The notes below the pieces were generated by a model. That model was not told the DNA's origin and made no database searches. It saw only the letters and a list, made by a program, of their open reading frames with translations. A stretch of DNA of 64,000 nucleotides, taken from assembly GCF_000425365.1 (NCBI RefSeq), contig NZ_AUDH01000002.1:186001-250000 (forward strand), read 5' to 3'. Position 1 is the stretch's first letter, and every line of letters begins with the position of its first letter. Shown here in pieces: positions 8,754-17,384 of the stretch. This stretch comes from Rubritepida flocculans DSM 14296. GTDB lineage: Bacteria; Pseudomonadota; Alphaproteobacteria; Acetobacterales; Acetobacteraceae. Made by a program: the position numbers and the translations under genes.

Positions 8754-11560
8754 TGCGCGGCACAGGGCTGCTGCGGCTCGCGGTGCTGGCCGCCGTGGTC
8801 TGCATCCTGCTCGCCCAGGCCCTGGCCACGGCGCTGCTGCTGGAGCGGTCCCACCGGGCCGCGCTGGAACAGGCGCGCGAGACGGTGGCCCGCGTCGGGC
8901 GGTCGGTGGAGGCGGCGCTCAACCGCAACCTCCTGCAGGTGGATTCCATGCTGCTCGGCCTGCCGGTGCTGCTGCAGCCGGTGGTGCGGGACGGCCGGCT
9001 GGACGGCAACGCCGCCAGCCTGCTGCTGCGCGAGATTTCCAACCAGAACTTCACCTTCCGCGACGTGCTGCTGGTGGGCGCGGACAACATGCCGGTCGCG
9101 ACGGCGCTGACCGTCTCGCGCCGCCGGCCCCTGCCCCTGCCGCTCGGCGCCGGCTACGCCGAGACGGGCGTGCCCGGCGGCGTGCTGCGGATCGGCGGGC
9201 CCGTCCGCAACCCGATGACGGGCGAATGGGCCGTCTTCTTCGCCCGGCCGGTGACGCTGCGCGGCGTCGGCCCGCTCACCGCCGTGGCCGAGCTGCCGGT
9301 CTCGTGGCTGGGCGGGCTGCTCGCGGCGGGGGGCGAGCCGCCGGGGCTGCGCGTGACGCTCGAACTGCGGGACGGCACGCTGCTCGCCTCGCTGCCGCAT
9401 GACGAGGGGCGGATCGCCACCCGGCTGCCCCGGGGCGGCAGCCCCTCGCACACCGAGGTTTCGCGCTTCGACGGGCAGCCGGTGCTCGGCATCGAGCGCC
9501 CGACCCTCTACCCCGCCATGGCGGTGGTGGTGACGATGGACCGCAGCGCCGCGCTGGCCGGATGGCGGGCGGAGCTGACGCGCTCCATCCTCGTCTCGGT
9601 GGGCCTCGGCGCGCTGGTGGTGGCGCTGGCGGCGCTGCTGCTGCTCTCGCTGCGCCAGCGCGCCCGGGTGGAGGAGGAGCGGCAGCGCTGGCGCGCCCGG
9701 CTGGAGAGCGCGCTCGACAGCATGAACGACGGCTTCGTGATGTTCGACGCCGAGGATCGGCTCGTCATCTGCAACCAGCGCTACAAGGAGCTCTATGCCG
9801 CCTCCGCCCCCTATATCGTCGAGGGGGCCCATTTCGACGACATCATGCGCGGCGGGATCCGCAACGGCCAATACCCGCAGTTCAGCGGCGACCCGGAGCA
9901 GTTCATCCAGGAGCTGAAGGCCTGGCGGCGCTCCAACGGCCCGCCCATCGAACGCCTGCTGCCCGACGGGCGCTGGGTGCTGATCACCGAGCGGCCCATG
10001 CCCGATGGCGGCACCGTGGGCATCCGCACCGACATCACGGCGCTCAAGCGCGCGATGGAGGAGGTGGAGCAGGCCGCCGAGGCCAAGACCATGTTCCTCG
10101 CGCGCATGTCGCACGAGCTGCGGACGCCGCTGAACGCCATACTGGGCTTCGCGCAGCTCCTGCTCTCCAGCGGCAACCTCACGCCGACGCAGTACGAGCA
10201 GCTTCGGCTGCTGCATGAGGCGGGGCACCACCTGCGCGAGCTGGTGAACAGCCTGCTCGATCTCGCCAAGATCAACGCCGGCAAGCTGGAGCTGGAGCTG
10301 GCGCCCACGCCGCTCGCGCCGCTGCTCGAGGGCTGCGCGGGGCTGCTCGGCCCCGAGGCGCAGCGCAAGGGCGTGGAGCTTCGCCTGGAACGCGCGCCCG
10401 GCCTGCCCGAGGTGGTGGAGGCGGACGCCACCCGGCTGCGCCAGATGGTGCTCAACCTGCTCTCCAACGCGGTGAAGTTCACGCCCTCCGGCGGCCGCGT
10501 GGTGCTGCGCGCCGCGCCGCTGGCGGGCGAGGGGGTGCGCATCGAAGTGCAGGACAGCGGGCCCGGCGTGCCGGAGGCCAAGCGGCACCTGCTCTTCCAG
10601 GATTTCACGCAGCTCGGCCGGGCGGGCGATCCGGAAAGCCCGGGCACTGGCCTCGGCCTCGCCATCACCTCGCGGCTCGCCGCGCTGATGAAGGGGCGCG
10701 TCGGCGTGGAGAGCCAGGAGGGCAGGGGCGCCACCTTCTGGATCGAGCTGCCCCTGCGCGCCGCGAGCATGCCCTCCGCCGCGCCGCAGATCGCCGACGC
10801 GCCGCCCCCGCTGCCCCCGCTGCGGCTGCTGGTGGCCGACGACATCGCGCCGAACCGCATCCTGATGCGCGCCATGCTGACCGCGGCGGGCCACCAGGTG
10901 ACGCTCGCCTCTGATGGGATGGAGGCGCTGGCCCAGCTCCGCACGGGCGTCTTCGACGCGGTGCTGATGGATGTGCGGATGCCGGGGATGGACGGGCTGG
11001 AGGCCACGCGGCGCATCCGCGCACTGCCGGGCCCGGTGAGCCGCACCCTGGTCATCGCCGTCACGGCGTCCGCCCTGCCGGAGGAGATCGCCGAGTGCGA
11101 AGCCGCCGGCATGGACGCGCACATCGCCAAACCCGTGGACCGCGAGGCGCTGTTCGCGCTGCTGCGCCGGCTGCGCGAGGAGAGGCGCCGCGCCGCGGCC
11201 TCCGAGGCCGTGCCGGAAGGTCCGGGCCGGGCGCTGCTGCAGGAGCTCGGCGCCTCCGGGCCGGAGCTGCTGCGGGAGTTCATGGCGGAGCTGGAGGCCG
11301 TCGTGGCCGAGCTCCAAGCGCCGCAGGCGCAGGCGGATGCCGACCGCCTGCACGCGCTGCTCCACCGCGGCCTGGGCGCCAGCGCCACGCTGGGCGCGGA
11401 GGCGCTGCGCGCCGCCTTCGACGCGGCGACCGACCGGCTGCGCAAGGGCGCGGCGCCCGGGGCCGTGCTTGCGCCCCTGCGCGAGCGGCTCGCCGCCGAG
11501 ATGCCGGCGCTGCGCGAGACGCTGCGCGGCGCGGCGGAGGCCGGCACGGCGGCGGCTTGA
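8753..11560 (+). CDS. Hybrid sensor histidine kinase (periplasmic sensor-PAS-HisKA-HATPase-REC-HPt-like)
   Basis: A 935-residue membrane kinase. TM1 is at about residues 8-30, and a periplasmic PDC/Cache-like region spans about 31-275. TM2 is at about 278-300, followed by a PAS domain (about 312-430). The HisKA domain carries the phosphoacceptor H454 in SHELRTP. The HATPase has N-box SNAVKFT, G1 DSGPGVP and GTGLGL. The receiver domain has D740 in MDVRMPGMDG and K793. A C-terminal HPt-like helical region has H871 in the pattern HRGLGASATLGA, where the usual HxLKG lysine is replaced. The start codon overlaps the stop of the DctP-like gene. No downstream DNA-binding response regulator is adjacent, so the phosphorelay output is elsewhere or intramolecular. 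Confidence 0.93.
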   Translation: MRGTGLLRLAVLAAVVCILLAQALATALLLERSHRAALEQARETVARVGRSVEAALNRNLLQVDSMLLGLPVLLQPVVRDGRLDGNAASLLLREISNQNFTFRDVLLVGADNMPVATALTVSRRRPLPLPLGAGYAETGVPGGVLRIGGPVRNPMTGEWAVFFARPVTLRGVGPLTAVAELPVSWLGGLLAAGGEPPGLRVTLELRDGTLLASLPHDEGRIATRLPRGGSPSHTEVSRFDGQPVLGIERPTLYPAMAVVVTMDRSAALAGWRAELTRSILVSVGLGALVVALAALLLLSLRQRARVEEERQRWRARLESALDSMNDGFVMFDAEDRLVICNQRYKELYAASAPYIVEGAHFDDIMRGGIRNGQYPQFSGDPEQFIQELKAWRRSNGPPIERLLPDGRWVLITERPMPDGGTVGIRTDITALKRAMEEVEQAAEAKTMFLARMSHELRTPLNAILGFAQLLLSSGNLTPTQYEQLRLLHEAGHHLRELVNSLLDLAKINAGKLELELAPTPLAPLLEGCAGLLGPEAQRKGVELRLERAPGLPEVVEADATRLRQMVLNLLSNAVKFTPSGGRVVLRAAPLAGEGVRIEVQDSGPGVPEAKRHLLFQDFTQLGRAGDPESPGTGLGLAITSRLAALMKGRVGVESQEGRGATFWIELPLRAASMPSAAPQIADAPPPLPPLRLLVADDIAPNRILMRAMLTAAGHQVTLASDGMEALAQLRTGVFDAVLMDVRMPGMDGLEATRRIRALPGPVSRTLVIAVTASALPEEIAECEAAGMDAHIAKPVDREALFALLRRLREERRRAAASEAVPEGPGRALLQELGASGPELLREFMAELEAVVAELQAPQAQADADRLHALLHRGLGASATLGAEALRAAFDAATDRLRKGAAPGAVLAPLRERLAAEMPALRETLRGAAEAGTAAA

Positions 11561-11627
11561 TACGGGCGGCGTCTCATACCAGCGGCCGCTGATTTCGACT
11601 CCTGAGGAGCCGTGCGGCCGCTGGCAT
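11558..11627 (+). repeat. Stop-codon-embedded hairpin repeat, copy A
   Basis: It begins at the kinase stop codon (TGATACGGGCGGC) and contains the 14-bp arms ATACCAGCGGCCGC (11576-11589) and GCGGCCGCTGGCAT (11614-11627), with one mismatch. The loop holds a smaller CTCC-TGA-GGAG hairpin. It fills the gap between two convergent genes and may end transcription from both sides. It lacks the longer flank (AAAACAAAGGCAT side) seen in copies D and E. Confidence 0.8.
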
Positions 11628-11633
11628 GATCGG

Positions 11634-13226
11634 CTACCAGAGCGAGTCGAAACCCGGCCCCTGCGGCAGCGAGAGGAACTCGCTGGCGTTGGTCAGGTTG
11701 GAGAGCACGGTCGCCATGAAGGCGGGGCGCATGTCCTGCCCGCCCTGCGCCATGGAGGCCCAGGCGTTCAGCGCGCCGCTGTTCAGCGTCCCGCCCGCCG
11801 CCTCCTGGAAGAAGGCCGAGAAGAACTGGGCCTGGCTCATATGCCCCCAGCGCGCCTGGAACTGCGGCGTCTTCACGACTTCGGCGGCGAGGCCCTGCAG
11901 GTCGAACATGCCGATGTCGAGCCCCCATTGCCAGCCGAGCGACCAGGCGCCGAAGTCGAGCCCCATGCCGACCTTTCCGAGCGCGCCCAGCACCTCCATG
12001 TGCTTGCGCGGCACGTAGAAGCCCTGTTCCGCGCGGCTTTCGAAATCGGCCAGGCCGCGCCGCCACTCCACGATCTCGAGGATGAACTGCTCGCGGGTGA
12101 TGATGCCCGCATTGATGCGCCCCGCGTGCCAGTTGATCGCGTCCTGCCCGATGTCCCAGGAGACGGCGTTGGAATAGATGGCGCGCACGAAATCCGCGGC
12201 GCTCATGCTCTTGTACGCCTTGCCCTGGGCGTAGTGGGTCATGATGGCGTCCACGAAATCCCTCGCGGTGGCGCCATGGGCGCGCATGGCCGTGACCACG
12301 GCGCCCATCATGCGCGCCGAGGGGGTGACGTTCAGCATCGTCTCCCAGATCAGCCAGGCCGTGGCCGCCTCGCCGCCCTTGCGGAAATCCATGTAGCCGG
12401 AGCCGAGGTCGAGGATGACGGGCGATTCGAACCACACCGCCTTGCCGTCCTCGCGCGTCACTCCGACGAGACCCCCCTCCTTGCGGATGGAGGCCACCTC
12501 CCAGGCGGGGACATAGCCGGAGACGACGCCGGCGCTGGCCCAGGACATCCCGTGCTTGGTGATGCCGGGGACGAGATAGTCGATCGGCTCGCGGCTGACG
12601 CCCGGCTGGGGCAGCACCTCGAAGGTGATGGTGAAGGCGCTGGACTGGCTGCCGTCGGAGACGGTGACGGTGATGCTGCGCTCGCGCCCGTCGGCGAGGC
12701 TGAGCGAGACCCCCGGCTTCAGCCGCAGCACATTGCCCACGACCTCGAACTGCCAGGCGTCCTGCTCGTCCAGCATGAAGGTGAAGCCCGAGGCGGTGTC
12801 AGGGTCGCTCACCGCCAGCGCGCCGATCACGGCGCCGGGCGTGTCCGCGCGCACCTGGCCGCCGGTCTGGAAGGCCAGGCCCTGGGGCGGCGTGTCGTCT
12901 ATGTTCACCACCGTGACGGCGAAGCCGCGGTCGCTCACGGCCTGTGTGCCGTCCGTCATGAAGAAGCGCAGCCGCAGGTCGAGCGTCATGGAGACGCCCA
13001 TGGACGCGAACCACTCCGCGTCCACGCGCGCGGAGGGCACGATGGTGATCACGCCGTTCGCGCGGTTGAGCATCGCGTCGAAGAAGTTGCCGGCGAAGCC
13101 GTCCACCTCGAGGGAGAGCACCTCGTTCGGGTTGCTGTTCAGCCGCAGCCCGCCCGACCATTCCCAAGGCGCCGTGTTCTCGACGATGGTGGCGGGGAGG
13201 CTCCCCGTCACGCTGAGGGTTCGCAT
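11634..13226 (-). CDS. Cadherin-like/DUF4214 domain surface protein
   Basis: A 530-residue protein without a clear N-terminal signal peptide. The first 230 residues look like two beta-sandwich repeats of cadherin/dystroglycan type, with PPQGLAFQ and the calcium-site-like phrase SDPDTASGFTF. The C-terminal third has the DUF4214 pattern (ADFVRAIYSNAV... followed by INWHAGRINAGIITREQF). Such architecture is common in large secreted or surface proteins exported by type I systems, but no RTX nonapeptides or transporter genes are visible here. Function is unknown. The gene is convergent with the hybrid kinase. Confidence 0.7.
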   Translation of the reverse strand: MRTLSVTGSLPATIVENTAPWEWSGGLRLNSNPNEVLSLEVDGFAGNFFDAMLNRANGVITIVPSARVDAEWFASMGVSMTLDLRLRFFMTDGTQAVSDRGFAVTVVNIDDTPPQGLAFQTGGQVRADTPGAVIGALAVSDPDTASGFTFMLDEQDAWQFEVVGNVLRLKPGVSLSLADGRERSITVTVSDGSQSSAFTITFEVLPQPGVSREPIDYLVPGITKHGMSWASAGVVSGYVPAWEVASIRKEGGLVGVTREDGKAVWFESPVILDLGSGYMDFRKGGEAATAWLIWETMLNVTPSARMMGAVVTAMRAHGATARDFVDAIMTHYAQGKAYKSMSAADFVRAIYSNAVSWDIGQDAINWHAGRINAGIITREQFILEIVEWRRGLADFESRAEQGFYVPRKHMEVLGALGKVGMGLDFGAWSLGWQWGLDIGMFDLQGLAAEVVKTPQFQARWGHMSQAQFFSAFFQEAAGGTLNSGALNAWASMAQGGQDMRPAFMATVLSNLTNASEFLSLPQGPGFDSLW

Positions 13227-13344
13227 CCTGCGCTCCCGCTCGGTTGGTCCGGGCGCTTTGTCCCGGACCGACCTGAAGGAAGCGTTAAGCCGCGAACCCG
13301 GCGGCCGCGTGGGGCGGCCCTTCGCGCCGCAGCGCGACGGCGGG

Positions 13345-13421
13345 CATGCGCCGGTTCTGGCGCGCCGCCGTCCGCCAGCCCCGGCTGCGCGATGCGTTGA
13401 GCGTGACCGCCGGCCGGATCA
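13345..13421 (-). repeat. Dispersed repeat, copy B (stemless, diverged)
   Basis: Read on the minus strand it starts at the stop codon of the TauE-like gene as TGATCCGGCCGGCGGTCACG. It is collinear with copy D through the ATCGCGCA and GGCGGCGCGCCA segments and then the GCATGC junction. The large stem-loop half is missing. It lies downstream of the TauE-like gene and upstream of the cadherin-like gene. The remaining 13227-13344 spacer shows no gene. Confidence 0.65.
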
Positions 13422-14150
13422 GGCGGCGAGCCGCACCGCGAGGCCGATCAGCACCGCGGCGTTGAGGAGGAACAGGATGGCGCCCGCGGCCGGCGCCGCG
13501 CCGCCCAGCAGATGCCGCAGCCCCCGCCCGAAGAAGGCGAGGGCCATCAGGGCGGGCATGGTGCCCGCCACGAAGGCGACCATGGCGAGCGCCCCGGCGA
13601 GCGCGCTGCCCGAGGCGGCCGCCCCTGCCAGCGCGGCGTAGAGCAGCCCGCAGGGCAGGGCGGAGAGAAACACCCCGAGGCGAACGCCGCGCCAGCCCGT
13701 CGGCGCGGCCATCAGGGGGGCAAGCCGCGCCTCCAGCGCGCGCGCGAAGGGCGGCGCAGGAAGCCGCGGCAGCCAGGCGGAGAGCCTCGCGGAGGCCTGC
13801 GCCAGCATCAGCAGCCCCGCGAGCAGGAGCAGCCCGGCGGCGAGGAAGCGCACGCCGCTGGCCTGCGCGAACAGCGCGCCCGCGCCGCCGGCCAGCGCCC
13901 CCAGCAGCCCGTACCCGATCGCCCGCCCGGCGTGGTAGGGCAGCAAGGCCGCGCCGGTGAGGCGGCGCAGCGCGCCCCCGCCCAGCGCATCGGGCGCGAT
14001 GGCCGCAGTCTGCGCGAGCACGAAGGGCCCGCACATGCCAAGGCAATGGGTGAGGCCGCCGGCCAGCCCGGCGAGGAAGAGAGCGCCCATCAGCGCCGGC
14101 AGCCCGCCGGGGCCGAGGGCCGCGAGGTCATGAAGGCAATCGCCCCACAT
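13419..14150 (-). CDS. TauE/SafE-DsbD-like membrane protein (UreH-type domain)
   Basis: A 243-residue polytopic protein with about six transmembrane helices. The first helix pair carries the motif HCLGMCGPF, a metal- or thiol-type signature found in the sulfite exporter TauE/SafE and 'urease accessory protein UreH-like' (DsbD_2) families. Homologues of this type frequently accompany cbb3 oxidase or c-type cytochrome maturation genes, so a role in copper or cytochrome maturation is plausible, with the oxidase operon 7 kb away. That is inference. The stop codon lies inside repeat copy B. Confidence 0.78.
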   Translation of the reverse strand: MWGDCLHDLAALGPGGLPALMGALFLAGLAGGLTHCLGMCGPFVLAQTAAIAPDALGGGALRRLTGAALLPYHAGRAIGYGLLGALAGGAGALFAQASGVRFLAAGLLLLAGLLMLAQASARLSAWLPRLPAPPFARALEARLAPLMAAPTGWRGVRLGVFLSALPCGLLYAALAGAAASGSALAGALAMVAFVAGTMPALMALAFFGRGLRHLLGGAAPAAGAILFLLNAAVLIGLAVRLAA

Positions 14151-14237
14151 GGCGCGGCGATTAGGCGGAAGCCGACGCGCGCGCCTTGCGGCGGATCAAG
14201 CCCGCCAGGCTGCCCTCGACAAATTGCCAACTGGTGT

Positions 14238-14255
14238 GTGTCATCAAAGCTTCAT
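14238..14255 (+). promoter_or_regulatory. Candidate Pho box upstream of pstS
   Basis: Two 7-mers, GTGTCAT and GCTTCAT, are separated by CAAA, giving the 11-bp periodicity of PhoB half sites (CTGTCAT-N4-CTGTCAT). The first unit has one mismatch and the second three. The site lies about 90 bp upstream of the pstS GTG in an AT-richer stretch, and phoB is in the same operon. Confidence 0.5.
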
Positions 14256-14346
14256 CGAAATGAAACAGCATCGTCTTTCCATGCCTCTAACAGCCGGGCG
14301 TCCGCCCGCCTCCCCCGGGTGCGGGCCCTGTTGCACGGAGACGCCA

Positions 14347-15414
14347 GTGAATCGCCGTTCCCTTCTCGCCCTCGCCGCCTCCGGCGTGGCCGCCCCCGCC
14401 CTCCTGCGCCCGGCCTTCGCCCAGCAGGTGCAGATCACCGGCGCCGGCGCCACCTTCCCGCGCCCGCTCTATGACCGCTGGAGCGCGGCCGCGCGCGACG
14501 CGATCGGCGTCTCCCTCAACTACCAGTCCATCGGCTCGGGCGGCGGCATCAACCAGATCGCCGCGCGCACGGTGGATTTCGGCGCCTCCGACGCGCCGCT
14601 GACCACGGCGCAGCTCACCGAGCGCAACCTGCTCCAGTTCCCGACCGTGATGGGCTCGGTGGTGCTCTCGGTGAACATCCCCGGCGTGGCCGACAACGCG
14701 CTGCGCCTGACGCCCGAGCTGATCATCGAGATCTTCTTCGGCCGCGTGCAGTTCTGGAACGACCCGCGCATCGTCGAGCTGAACCGCGAGCTGCGCCTGC
14801 CGCGCCTGCCCGTCTCGGTGGGCTATCGCGCCGACGGCTCGGGCACGACCTGGGTGTGGACGACCTACCTCTCGCGCATCTCCGAGGAGTGGCGCAACGG
14901 CCCCGGCGCCGGCACCTCCGTGCGCTGGCCCTTCGGCAACGGCGCGCGCGGCAATGAGGGCGTGTCCAACATCATCCGCAACACGCCGGGCGCCATCGGC
15001 TACATCGAAAACGCCTACGCGGTGGTGAACCGGATGATCACCACGCAGATTCGCAACAAGGCGGGCCAGTTCGTCCGCCCCGTGCCCGAGACCTTCAACG
15101 CCACCGCCGCGGCGGCCGACTGGACCGCGCCCAACTTCGCGCCGGACACCATCGATCTCGCGCTGCCCAATGTCTGGCCGGCGACGTCTCCGACCTACAT
15201 CCTCCTGCCGACCAACCCGGTGGCGGACCGCGTGGCCGGCAGCCGCAACACCATGCGTTTCTTCGACTGGGCGTTCCGCAACGGCTCGCAGATCGCCTCC
15301 AGCCTGGAGTACATCCCGCTGCCGACCTCCGCGCACAACCTCATCCGCGCCGCCTGGGCCCGTTCCGTGCGCGATCCCTCGGGCAACCCGATCTGGACGG
15401 GGCCCACGACCTGA
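14347..15414 (+). CDS. pstS: PstS phosphate ABC transporter substrate-binding protein
   Basis: A 355-residue periplasmic phosphate receptor. The GTG at 14347 follows GGAG with good spacing and gives a Tat-like signal (NRRSLLALAASG) cleaved near FAQQ. The phosphate-binding loops are clear: GAGATFPRPLY near the N-terminus, QSIGSGGGINQI, the DFGASDAPL segment and RADGSGTT. The frame is open further upstream, but those codons overlap the candidate Pho box and do not resemble PstS. First gene of pstSCAB-phoU-phoB; a stem-loop between pstS and pstC may raise its relative expression. Confidence 0.95.
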   Translation: MNRRSLLALAASGVAAPALLRPAFAQQVQITGAGATFPRPLYDRWSAAARDAIGVSLNYQSIGSGGGINQIAARTVDFGASDAPLTTAQLTERNLLQFPTVMGSVVLSVNIPGVADNALRLTPELIIEIFFGRVQFWNDPRIVELNRELRLPRLPVSVGYRADGSGTTWVWTTYLSRISEEWRNGPGAGTSVRWPFGNGARGNEGVSNIIRNTPGAIGYIENAYAVVNRMITTQIRNKAGQFVRPVPETFNATAAAADWTAPNFAPDTIDLALPNVWPATSPTYILLPTNPVADRVAGSRNTMRFFDWAFRNGSQIASSLEYIPLPTSAHNLIRAAWARSVRDPSGNPIWTGPTT

Positions 15415-15426
15415 GTCTTCCTCCCG

Positions 15427-15450
15427 AGGGGGCGTCGTGCGGCGCCCCCT
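15427..15450 (+). terminator. Intercistronic hairpin between pstS and pstC
   Basis: AGGGGGCG (15427-15434) pairs perfectly with CGCCCCCT (15443-15450) around an 8-base loop, with no U tract. Such stems behind binding-protein genes commonly act as partial terminators or 3'-end stabilisers that keep binding protein in excess over permease. That role is inferred. Confidence 0.55.
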
Positions 15451-15480
15451 CCCTTCGTATCGCGGCTTGAGCGAGGTTCC

Positions 15481-16452
15481 GTGTCCGCCCGCACCCTCAG
15501 CGCCCCACCGATCGGCCAGCGCCGCAAGATCGGCGACACGGGCGACAAGATCTTCGCCGCGCTCTGCATCGGCTCAGGTGGTTTCGTCCTGGTGCTGCTC
15601 GGCGCCATCATCGTCACGCTGTTCATCGGCGGGCTGCCGGCCTTCGAGCGCTTCGGCGTGGAGTTCATCTGGGGCACCACCTGGAATCCGGTGGAGGGGC
15701 GCGAGGAGTTCGGTGCGGGCGTCTCCATCCTCGGCACCGTGGTGTCCTCGCTGCTCGCCATCATCTTCGCGGTGCCCGTCGCTTTCGGCATCGCCTTCTT
15801 CCTGACCGAACTGGCGCCCGGCTGGCTCAAGCGCCCGATCGGCACGGCCATCGAGCTGCTGGCGGCGGTGCCCTCGATCATCTACGGCATGTGGGGCCTG
15901 TTCATCGTGGTGCCCTTCGTGCAGAAGAACATCCAGCTCGCCTTCGGCGAGCAGCTCGCCTCCATCCCGCTCATCGGCTTCCTCTTCGACAGCACGAATT
16001 TCGCGGGCACATCGCTCTTCTCCGCCTCCATCGTGCTCGCCATCATGATCCTGCCCTTCATCGCGGCGACGATGCGCGACGTGTTCGAGCAGGTGCCGCC
16101 CGTGTACAAGGAGAGCGCCTACGGCCTGGGCGCGACGCGCTGGGAGGTGATGACGGGCGTCGTCATCCCCTACACCCGCGTCTCGGTGGTGGGCGGCGTC
16201 ATGCTGGGCCTCGGCCGGGCGCTGGGCGAGACCATGGCGGTGACCTTCGTGATCGGCAACGCGAACCGCATCGCCCATTCGCTCTTCGACTCGACCACGA
16301 CCATCGCCTCGGTCATCGCCATGGAGTTTCCCGAGAGCCTAGCGGGCAGCCTGCAGCAGTCCGCGCTCTTCGCCCTCGGCTTCCTGCTCTTCGTGATCTC
16401 CTTCATCGTGCTGGCCGTCTCGCGCTGGCTTCTGCGTCCCCGGCTGAAGTGA
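15481..16452 (+). CDS. pstC: PstC phosphate ABC transporter permease
   Basis: A 323-residue inner-membrane permease with six transmembrane helices. The EAA-type cytoplasmic loop reads KESAYGLGATRWE (about residues 210-222) and is followed by ALGETMAVTFVIGN, typical of PstC. It starts with GTG at 15481. It pairs with PstA, with PstB supplying ATP hydrolysis. It is 66 bp after pstS and 10 bp before pstA. Confidence 0.95.
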   Translation: MSARTLSAPPIGQRRKIGDTGDKIFAALCIGSGGFVLVLLGAIIVTLFIGGLPAFERFGVEFIWGTTWNPVEGREEFGAGVSILGTVVSSLLAIIFAVPVAFGIAFFLTELAPGWLKRPIGTAIELLAAVPSIIYGMWGLFIVVPFVQKNIQLAFGEQLASIPLIGFLFDSTNFAGTSLFSASIVLAIMILPFIAATMRDVFEQVPPVYKESAYGLGATRWEVMTGVVIPYTRVSVVGGVMLGLGRALGETMAVTFVIGNANRIAHSLFDSTTTIASVIAMEFPESLAGSLQQSALFALGFLLFVISFIVLAVSRWLLRPRLK

Positions 16453-16462
16453 GGGCCCTGCC

Positions 16463-17371
16463 ATGAGCGCGACGACGGCGGGCGCCTTCGCCCGCAGCCC
16501 GGCGGAAGTGAAGGTCCAGCGCGCGCTGGGGCGCCGCCGCAAGCTGGTGGACGAGCTGGTGCGCTGGTTCTGCCTGGCCGCAACCGCGGTGGGGCTGTTC
16601 TTCCTCGCCTCCATCATGGTCACCCTGCTCTGGCGCGGCGTGGTGGCGCTGGACTGGATCGTGCTGACGCAGGAGTTCCAGCCCACCCGCTACGGCGACG
16701 ATTCGCTGCCCAAGGGCGGCCTCGTCCACGCCATCGTGGGCAGCCTGATCCAGACCTCCATCGCCACCGCCATCGGCACGCCCATCGGGCTCTTCGTGGG
16801 CACCTATCTCTCGGAGTACGCGCGGGGGTCGAAGTTCGGCTATTCCGTGCGCTTCATCTCGGACATCCTGCTCTCCGCGCCCTCGGTGCTCATCGGGCTC
16901 TTCATCTACCAGATCTTCGTGCTGCCCACCGGAGGCTTCTCGGGCATGGCGGGGGCGCTCGCGCTCGCCATCATCGTGATCCCCGTCGTCGTGCGCACCA
17001 CCGAGGACATGCTGCAGCTCATTCCCAACACGCTGCGCGAGGCGGTGGTGGCGCTGGGCGCGCCCAAGTGGAAGATGATCACGCTGGTCGCCTGGCGGGC
17101 GGCGCTGTCCGGCATCCTGACGGGCATCCTGCTCGCCTTCGCCCGGATCATGGGCGAAACCGCGCCGCTGCTGCTGACCAGCTTCGGCAACAACATCCTG
17201 AGCACGGATCTCTCGCGCGCGATGGCGAGCCTGCCGGTCTCCATCTACCAGCAGGCGAATTCGGGCTTTCCCGACCTCATCGAGATCGCTTGGTCCGGCG
17301 CGCTGATCGTCACGCTCACCGTGCTCGTCGTCAACATTCTCGCGCGCGTCGCGCTGCGCAAGCGCAAGTAG
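16463..17371 (+). CDS. pstA: PstA phosphate ABC transporter permease
   Basis: A 302-residue permease with six transmembrane helices. The coupling loop [16 protein letters not shown] and the following [13 protein letters not shown] segment are diagnostic of PstA. A cytosolic N-terminal extension of about 35 residues precedes TM1. It lies 10 bp after pstC and 13 bp before pstB. Confidence 0.95.
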   Translation: MSATTAGAFARSPAEVKVQRALGRRRKLVDELVRWFCLAATAVGLFFLASIMVTLLWRGVVALDWIVLTQEFQPTRYGDDSLPKGGLVHAIVGSLIQTSIATAIGTPIGLFVGTYLSEYARGSKFGYSVRFISDILLSAPSVLIGLFIYQIFVLPTGGFSGMAGALALAIIVIPVVVRTTEDMLQLIPNTLREAVVALGAPKWKMITLVAWRAALSGILTGILLAFARIMGETAPLLLTSFGNNILSTDLSRAMASLPVSIYQQANSGFPDLIEIAWSGALIVTLTVLVVNILARVALRKRK

Positions 17372-17384
17372 CGGAACCCCTCCC

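Noticed and set aside
8144-11365. 1073-codon minus-strand frame opposite the hybrid kinase
   Set aside because: Shadow of the kinase gene; composition is unnatural and no start context is present.
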